This document shows positions 57,097 through 64,000 of a stretch of 64,000 bases of DNA, piece after piece; position 1 is the first letter of the stretch; every line of letters starts with the position of its first letter. The stretch is from Rhizophagus irregularis (Eukaryota; Glomeromycota; Glomeromycetes; Glomerales; Glomeraceae): NCBI RefSeq assembly GCF_026210795.1, contig NC_089434.1:620001-684000 (forward strand), given 5' to 3'. The notes beneath the pieces were generated by a model that saw nothing but the letters and a program-made list of their open reading frames with translations, was not told the origin of the DNA and ran no database searches. A program made the translations under genes and the position numbers.

Positions 57097-60090
57097 ATGA
57101 ATACAGATGACAATCTATTTGATCCTACACGAAAATTTAAATCTAATACTGTACCTGTTTCATTTATTCCTTTTAAAAATAATGAAAAAAATTGTAATTA
57201 TTGTGGAGTTGAATACTCCAAGACACTTAAATTTGAACAAAAATATTGTGAAAATTGTTTACTTCGTTATACTAAAGATATAGGCAATAGTGAACACTTG
57301 GATACATACATTAAAAATCATAATACTCAATGTATTAAACATAAAGCAACTAGGAATAATGCTTGTGCAACAGACATTCAAGAATGGTGTGAACATTGCT
57401 CTGAGATTTTATACTTTACACATTTAATCCCAAATACATCATCATTAAATAATTGCTCTATTCCACACACTGATACTTTCGTAGCAAATTATTATGAAAC
57501 AGGAACTGAATATTTGATATTTAAATTAATTGAATATGGTAAAGAACATCATTATCAAATTTCTTCTGAATGGGTAAAATCAATTTTAACTAAAAAGTCC
57601 ATTCAAATTTTATATTTACCATGGTGGGATAACTTTGATAAGTGCGTAGTCTGTTTACAAGAACTAAAATATATTCACCTAGAGTCAGTACCTTATTACC
57701 AAAAATGGTGCCAAAAATGGTGTTCAAATTGCTTTATAATTTATACTGGATGTAGATATTGTTTAACCACAAATATTATTTTTGGGATTACAAGTCAATC
57801 TCAATGTAAAAATTGTGAAAGAATATCACTTATTAATGTTGATATTACAAATATTAGCAGTGAAAACTGTGACGTAGATTATTTTACTATTACAAAAAAT
57901 AATACAGATTCAGATTCATTAAAGCTTATTAGAAATTTATATAGTAATCTGGTAAAATGGTTAATAGAATGGATTCCATATTCTCAACTCAAAGATTTAA
58001 GAAAAATAGGAGAAGGAGGATTTAGTACTATTTATAAAGCAACTTGGTCGGATGGTATAAGGAATACTGATGTTGCTTTAAAAAAATTATTTAGTTCACA
58101 GAAAATTGATAAAAATTTTCTTAATGAGGTAATGATATTTAATGTTAATATATTTTTTAATGTGCTTTATTTGATATTTATTAATATATTTATATTATAG
58201 TTAAAATTACTTTCTTACTTTGGTCCTTTCGAAATTTTCAAAGCTGATATAATTGGTTTTCATGGTATTACACAAGATCTTGCAACAAAAGAATATATAT
58301 TGATAATGGAATATGCAAATGGCGGAAATTTACATGATTATTTGCAAAATAATTTTATAAATATTACGTGGAAAGAAAAATCACATATTTTAGCGAAAAT
58401 AATAACCGGGTATTTATATTTTTTAATGCATTAACTTACTATTATCTGTATTTATATTATTAATTACTAAAATGTTTATATTTTAGACTTTATAATATCC
58501 ATTTGAATAATTTTATACATCGGGATTTTCATAGCGGGAATATATTGTTATCAGATCAATCTTGGCTAGTTGGAGACTTTGGATTATCACAACCTGCAAA
58601 TAGCACCTCACCAAATAATGAAATATATGGAGTAATACCTTATATTGCACCAGAAATATTTAAAGGTGCTGCATTTTCTCAAAAATCTGATATATATAGT
58701 TTTGGTATGATTATGTGGGAGCTTACCACAGGTTGTAAACCTTTTGCTAATGTTGAACATGATCATAATCTCATCTTTAAAATTCTCGATGGAGAACGAC
58801 CTGAAATTACAAATGACACCCCTGAATGGTTCGCTAATTTAATGAAAAAATGTTGGGATTCTGATCCTTCAAAAAGACCAACTGCTGTTGAAATAAATAG
58901 AGAATGGGGGATTGTAAGTAAAATTGGATTTAAAGAAGCATTTGAACAAGCTGAAAAAAAAAGATTAGAATTAATACAAGAACAAGCTAGAAACAAAAGA
59001 TTAGAATTAATAGGAGCACTTGAACAAGAACTTGAACAAGAACTTGAACAAACTAAAGAAAAAAGATTAAAATTAAAAGAAGAACAAGCTAAAGAAAGAA
59101 GATTAGAATTAATACAAGAACAAGCTAAAGAAAAAAGAATAGAATTATTACGACAAGCTAGAAAAAAAAGATCACAATTAATACAAGCACTTGAACAAGC
59201 TAGGAAAAAAAGATTAGACTTAATACAAGAACAAGCTAGAAACAAAAGATTAGAATTAGTAATAGGGGCACTTGAACAAGAACTTGAACAAACTAAAGAA
59301 AAAAGATTAGAATTAAAAGAAGAACAAGCTAAAGAAAGAAGATTAGAATTAATACAAGAACAAGCTAAAGAAAAAAGAATAGAATTATTACGACAAGCCA
59401 GAAAAAAAAGATCAGAATTAATACAAGAACTTGAACAAGCCAGAAAAAAAAAATTAGAATTAATACAAGAAGTACTTGAACAAGCTGAAAAAAAAAGACT
59501 AGAATTAATACAATTAAAGAAACTTGGACCCGAATTTAGTGAAAAACCTCATCCAAAAGCAATTTATACAAGTAGAGTATTAAGTTCATTGATTTCTAAA
59601 TCTTCAATAGATTTTTCTTCAATTAATTCAGTTAGTGTTAAACAAGGTATTATATTAATGATTACTAACTTGCAGTTAAATAATGATCTATTTATTTCAT
59701 TTTTATATTAACTTAAATACTTTTTAGAGTATATTACAAAAGAATATGAACTTGATATAAATAAAGTTCAAAGGTAACTGTTACAATGAATAAAATATTA
59801 ATAATATAATAGAAAATTAAAATTTTTCATTATGCATTCTTTAGTTCATCCACTCAATATATAAATTCCTCCGTTCAAGTCTCTAATCTCCAGCATCAAA
59901 ATGTTAGTGGTCCATTAAATAATTTAACTACAAATTCTTTAAGAAAGCGAAATATTGAAGAATTAGATATTGAAACACAAAAAAGTAAAAAAAATAGTGA
60001 GTGAACTTTATGATAAATTATATTTGTTGTGATGTTATCATGTTAATTTATATTAATATTTTTTTTATTGAAATAGGAGAAAGATATTAA
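57097..60090 (+). CDS. Kinase-like gene D with zinc ribbons and repeat coiled-coil tail
   Basis: Six exons (57097-58128, 58201-58409, 58487-59646, 59728-59773, 59845-59996, 60077-60090) give 870 residues, all junctions in phase. The N-terminal 290 residues carry several CxxC pairs (CNYC, CENC, CEHC, CVVC, CSNC, CRYC, CKNC), which suggest zinc ribbons. Kinase: GEGGFSTIY at 305-313, VALKK lysine 329, HRD 425-427, N432, DFG 444-446, APE 468-470: catalytically complete. Residues about 565-760 form a highly charged KKRLELIQEQA-type coiled coil built from an 83-residue tandem duplication. The tail ends in the KKN-type basic segment of this kinase family. The long N terminus and coiled coil suggest oligomerisation or scaffold binding. 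Confidence 0.87.
58980..59468 (+). repeat. 249-bp tandem duplication inside kinase D
   Basis: Unit 1 starts at 58980 and unit 2 at 59229; they differ by a few substitutions, a 12-bp loss (one ELEQ) and a 3-bp gain. Frame and heptad-like phase are kept. Inside each unit are shorter EQAxxKRLELI repeats. Confidence 0.9.
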
Positions 60091-61569
60091 AGCTTATAAT
60101 TAGATAAAGAACTTTGTTGAAGTAGTATAATTGAATATGATAAGTTTCGAATGTATTTATATTTAGAATTTTTCTAATGGTAACCGACATTATGATGATC
60201 GACCAGCATTAAAAAAATATAGTGCCAGTAAAAATTGATAATTCTGGCCAACGGTGATGATTACCCCAGTGATTTGAAGTAAAAATCTTATATTTATATG
60301 TATTATTTTTAAATTTTAAATAAAGTATAAAATTAAACATAACACATAATTGATGATTATCGTTAATCATCGTATTATTATTACATATGCAAAACACACG
60401 TTTTCAACTATACATGATTATATAATTCAAAAACATTCATTTCGTGTGTGATTGTTATGTATTATTAAAAGTAGGGTACTAGTAGGGTACTGTAAACTTG
60501 TCAATTTTTCGTACAAAAAGACATACTTTATTGATCTGTATAATAATACTTTATCTTATACTATATACAAAATTCATTACTTTTTTCATGATTTTTTCAT
60601 CGACCCATGATTTATTTTGTTGTATTACAATCATAAACGTATTACCGGCAAAATTTTAGAATATATTAAGTATTAGCAATAGTATTATGGTTATAGAAAA
60701 TTATTATTATATTTAAATAAACTCACACAAGCTGAGCAATATAGTCAAGTTTCCTTATTTGTAACGTTAACACAAATATTTAGCACAAATATGCGCACTA
60801 GTACTTAATAAATTTACTAGATGATTCTGATCAGGTGATCTTAATTTTAATAGTGATATTCCTTGTAATTGGTTGTTATGCTAATTGTGCTACTTGTCAA
60901 AATTGGGAACCTGTAAATTTACTGGTTAAAAATTATTTAGAAATAATGTGAAGCATCGATTATTAATCAACTTAAAACAAAGTTTTTTTTTGCAATATTG
61001 ATATTTGTTATTTTACAAAAGAAATTAAAATCTAAAATTATACAACAATTAATGGGACAGATTTCCTCGTAATACTAAATTCACATTATCATTAAAAGTA
61101 ATCATACATTTTTTATACAAGTTTTATATAATTTTGTGCAATTTTGTACAGAATTTGTATATAATTTGTAGTGGTGTATTATTTATTGTATAGAATATAA
61201 CTGAAATTTGTATGTAACTACACATGATATTTGACCAATAAAAACTGTGTTACACAATTCAAAGTTTATTTATACGATGTTATCAATGATTTTTAATATA
61301 TAGATTTGATAGATTTGATATGTAATGACATGTCCTTTGTTCACTCAAAAAGTGATGGTATAGCCTTTGTATAGAAATTCTCATAATTATTAATTATTAA
61401 TTGTTAATATTGAACTGTGCACAAAATGTATATATATATATATATATATAACTAATCCGGTTAAATAATTCTCACCTTAAGAATAATCAAATTATTCCTA
61501 TAAAAATTATTTTACTCTGCGTTAGATCAATTCTGGATGTCAAAAGAAACAAAGAGAGAAAACATTAAT
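60091..61569. other. Intergenic
   Basis: No gene. AATTCTGGCCAACGG near 60238 belongs to the scattered GGCC motif. A (TA) tract lies at about 61430-61449. Confidence 0.35.
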
Positions 61570-61629
61570 GATAATCTTGAAAGTATGATAATATTTTATT
61601 TATTGTACTAATTATTTTATGTATTAAAT

Positions 61630-62390
61630 TACATTTTGAACTTTGTAGTGATTTTATCATGTGAACAAGTCCAAAAGTTACTCAGTAAACTTAGTTTTGA
61701 TCATTATGAAGTAAGATTGTGGAAAGATCAAATTGAGATTCCTATTGGGATTTCAATGGAACCCTTTGTTATATGTGAAGTTATTCTTTGTAGTTTGTAC
61801 TTTCAACATTTAAACCAGTACCCAGAGCTTAGATTTTAATGTAAAAAAGGACAAATACCTAGCTTGGTAAATGAAAGGGCTGCATTTGAACTTGAAAAAC
61901 TCATACCTGGAACTGCTCATGAGCATTATCCAGATCATATAATTATCTATAAAATCCAATAGTTGCCCAAACATAGGAATCAAACTATAATCCTTGAACT
62001 GCTAAAAATTAAACCCAACAGCATTTTCTATATCATGGAGTTTGTACCCCAAATATCATTCCTGTATTTATTTTAGATGCAAGACCACATTCCAGCGAAT
62101 ATTTCAGAAGGGATGGTGCCATTTTTGTATATACTTGGTCAGATTCTGAAGGTGATAGCATTACTATAAAGATCTAAGTGGTAGAGAATGGGCTGATACA
62201 GTTAAGGGTCATATCTGTATTGAAGACAATACAAAGGCAGGTCCACCATTACATGCAGAAGATATCATTCAAGGACCTATTACAAGTAATAACAATAGTG
62301 TTTATCATTGTTGTAATCCAATTCAATCAGAAAAATTGCAAGTTGTTGCAAGAACCTTTAATGGTATGGATGTATTGGCACCATGTTTTT
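61630..62390 (+). pseudogene. Decayed member of an unknown gene family
   Basis: Pieces in changing frames: EQVQKLLSKLSFDHYEVRLWK…IPIGISMEPFVICEVIL…YPELRF (61650-61838), CKKGQIPSLVNERAAFELEKLIPGTAHEHYPDHIIIYKIQ (61840-61960), DARPHSSEYFRRDGAIFVYTWSDSEGD (around 62077-62158), then DLSGREWADTVKGHICIEDNTKAGPP…PIQSEKLQVVARTFNGMDV. These are ordered as in one protein but with several breaks. Family not recognised; it may be a host multicopy family. Confidence 0.5.
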
Positions 62391-62648
62391 TATCTTTGTT
62401 AATTTACAAAATAGAGGTTTTAGTAGAAGCTTTTAGGAATTTAACATTACTATTGATTATGATGTATTTAGTTAAATAATAATTTTTATTACTATTTGAT
62501 TTCTTGAATAAAATCTTTTTCAAAAAAAAATTGCACAAAGCAAATAATTATATCATCATATATAAAATTCAAGTTTCAGATAATGATTTTATCTAAAGTC
62601 TAATTAATAATACATTCAAGGTTTCTCCTATGAAAATTAGAGCAATTG

Positions 62649-62913
62649 CCCTATAAAAAAAGAATGTCCGGAAATTGTAGCTGAAAACGTCCAGAAAATG
62701 TTTATTTGTCTGGAATATGTCCGGAATATTGCAATATTCCGGACGTTGGAAAATTTCCATTTTCCGGAAAATGTCCAGAAAATGTCCAGGAGGGTTCAGT
62801 CCCAGCGTCCAGAAAGTGTCCGGAATATTGCAATTTTCTGGACGTTTTCCGGACACACGGACATTTTCCGGATGTTTTTAGCTACAATTTCCGGACATTT
62901 TTTTTTTACAGGG
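62649..62913. mobile_element. Palindrome-rich MITE, 265 bp
   Basis: Ends CCCT(A/G)TAAAAAAA, then AATGTCCGGAAATTGTAGCT, about 45 bp inverted, with TTG on both sides (62646-62648, 62914-62916). Inside, a perfect 26-bp palindrome at 62719-62744 (half: GTCCGGAATATTG), and many GTCCGGAA/GTCCAGAA repeats. Four overlapping frames here are shadows of the repeats. Confidence 0.75.
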
Positions 62914-63430
62914 TTGAATAACTTTTTTACATAGATCAGACTTTGAGATTTTTGAAATATGTCTGATATCTGCAGATATTTGTGAATCACAAATTAAGAA
63001 TGTCTTTTCTGAGAATTTTTTTACACCATAAAAATAGTTACTTGTTGTTGCTCAGCTTCACCAAGTCAATTTAAGATTTATATATTTATCTGTACGATAA
63101 AGCTTTTAGAGAAAGAACACATTTTTATTGGTGTGATGTTTGAATCATTTGTAGAGTACATATAATATGGAAGACAAATTTCAGACTCTTGTTATAACAT
63201 CATTTAAGGAAAAAAAATCATGGTTACTATTCGCTAGTTGTCATAAGCAATAAAATTTGTCACTATTTAATAAGGTGACTAAATAATAAATTTGAAATTA
63301 TGTTACTCATTATTATATTATTTTTTCTTTTATGAGTCAATTCTTATATAAATATCTGGAATCAAATTTTTATTTTCTTACATTTATTAATTGTTTTATA
63401 ATTCTTTCTTTTATTTTTTAGTATATCAAT
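62914..63430. other. Spacer before the last gene
   Basis: AT-rich. An acceptor-like TTTTTTAG at 63414-63421 precedes the next frame, so an upstream exon may exist but was not identified. Confidence 0.4.
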
Positions 63431-64000
63431 ATGATTAATAAGTCTTATATTCTTGCTACTAATGCTAATGATGTTCTATATGCTTTAAAGATTATTAACA
63501 ATGATGAAAAAGATAGCACTTCTCTTATAGATCATCCTGTACTTATTGGATCTCGTGCTGCTAAATGGCATATTCCATTTTTTCGTGATCCAAATGATTG
63601 GGATTTAATGGCAACCATCCCACAATCAATTTCATTTATTAATATAATTCAGTTTAATGCAATTTTTAAATATATAAAATTGATTTATTATCCAGGAAGT
63701 GGACTAAAAATTGTTGGAAAATGTATTGAATCATCTTCATTTACAGACAGAAATCATGGAAATCCTATCTTATTTAATATTGAACTTGTCTCTGATAAAG
63801 TTGATTTCAGAAAAATGAACCCAAATAAAAAAATAGATGATTTACATTATGATGTTGATGATGATGATGATGATTATGATATAGAAAAAGAAAATTATAA
63901 TGATGATTATGATAGTTATGAATATAGTTCAAAAGAAAGTGATGATGAGGATAATGATATTAATAGCGATAAGGAAGATAGTAGCAGTGATATGGAAGAT
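63431..64000 (+). CDS. Possible nucleotidyltransferase-like protein, partial
   Basis: An open frame of 190 codons from ATG at 63431 with no stop before the window edge. Residues about 40-65 read VLIGSRAAKWHIPFF, then RDPNDWDLMAT. The GSR…DWD spacing matches the GS-x(n)-DxD core of nucleotidyltransferase-fold proteins; this is inference from the motif alone. A beta-rich piece follows (FNAIFKYIKLIYYPGSGLKI, SFTDRNHGNPILFNIELVSDKVDFRKM), then a long D/E/S/Y acidic tail. A TTTTTTAG acceptor 9 nt before the ATG leaves open an upstream exon. Confidence 0.7.
   Translation, partial: MINKSYILATNANDVLYALKIINNDEKDSTSLIDHPVLIGSRAAKWHIPFFRDPNDWDLMATIPQSISFINIIQFNAIFKYIKLIYYPGSGLKIVGKCIESSSFTDRNHGNPILFNIELVSDKVDFRKMNPNKKIDDLHYDVDDDDDDYDIEKENYNDDYDSYEYSSKESDDEDNDINSDKEDSSSDMED

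Noticed and set aside
58763-59245. 160-residue cysteine-rich minus-strand frame
   Set aside because: Antisense shadow of the repeated coiled coil of kinase D.
62593-62990. Overlapping frames on both strands
   Set aside because: Translations of the GTCCGGAA palindromes of a MITE.

Overview
The window looks like nuclear DNA of an arbuscular mycorrhizal fungus (Glomeromycotina, most like Rhizophagus). This is an inference from strong AT richness, many short GT-AG introns, expanded kinase genes carrying the WTSGNNDID and HRDxHSGNIL signatures, HSPA12-like Hsp70 genes, and a very heavy load of DNA transposons and MITEs. No rRNA, tRNA or CRISPR was recognised.

Genes. Four kinase-like genes are present. 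Two close paralogues lie on the minus strand (A, 1632-3876; B, 46450-48471). Two lie on the plus strand (C, 10944-12559; D, 57097-60090). C has an HKD catalytic loop, and D has an expanded repeat-built coiled-coil tail. Two tandem minus-strand Hsp70-like genes (20884-23247 and 24184-26673) have ten exons each, identical intron phases and a shared 5-nt microexon. A single-exon plus-strand gene (27304-30411) encodes 1035 residues: nine two-part tyrosine-rich repeats, a coiled coil and a C-terminal domain. A minus-strand multi-exon gene (35268-36160) is followed by an exon pair coding 30-residue PGRK repeats (34538-35236); the join between them is unresolved. A possible nucleotidyltransferase-like gene runs off the right end (63431-64000).

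Mobile DNA. T1 (4546-8200) has 31-bp inverted repeats, TAA flanks and a DDE-type ORF broken by one in-frame stop. T2 (52553-55787) is flanked by TTAA and has a four-exon, apparently intact 807-residue protein. A fold-back element (13039-15408) is built almost entirely from satellite arrays. At least nine MITEs can be delimited, several with exact target duplications. There is a solo LTR fossil with a MITE at its edge, a three-level nested insertion at 39.2-42.2 kb, and two Helitron-like 3' ends.

Structure without a gene. Three regions (18.0-19.0, 30.8-33.0 and 51.2-52.1 kb) hold series of 30-150 nt segments, each bounded by a pyrimidine tract plus AG and by GTAAGT-like donors, but with no reading frame. 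They look like exon arrays of non-coding or decayed transcripts and are the least explained part of the window, together with the repeat protein at 27.3 kb. All exon models come from reading splice signals and frames by eye.
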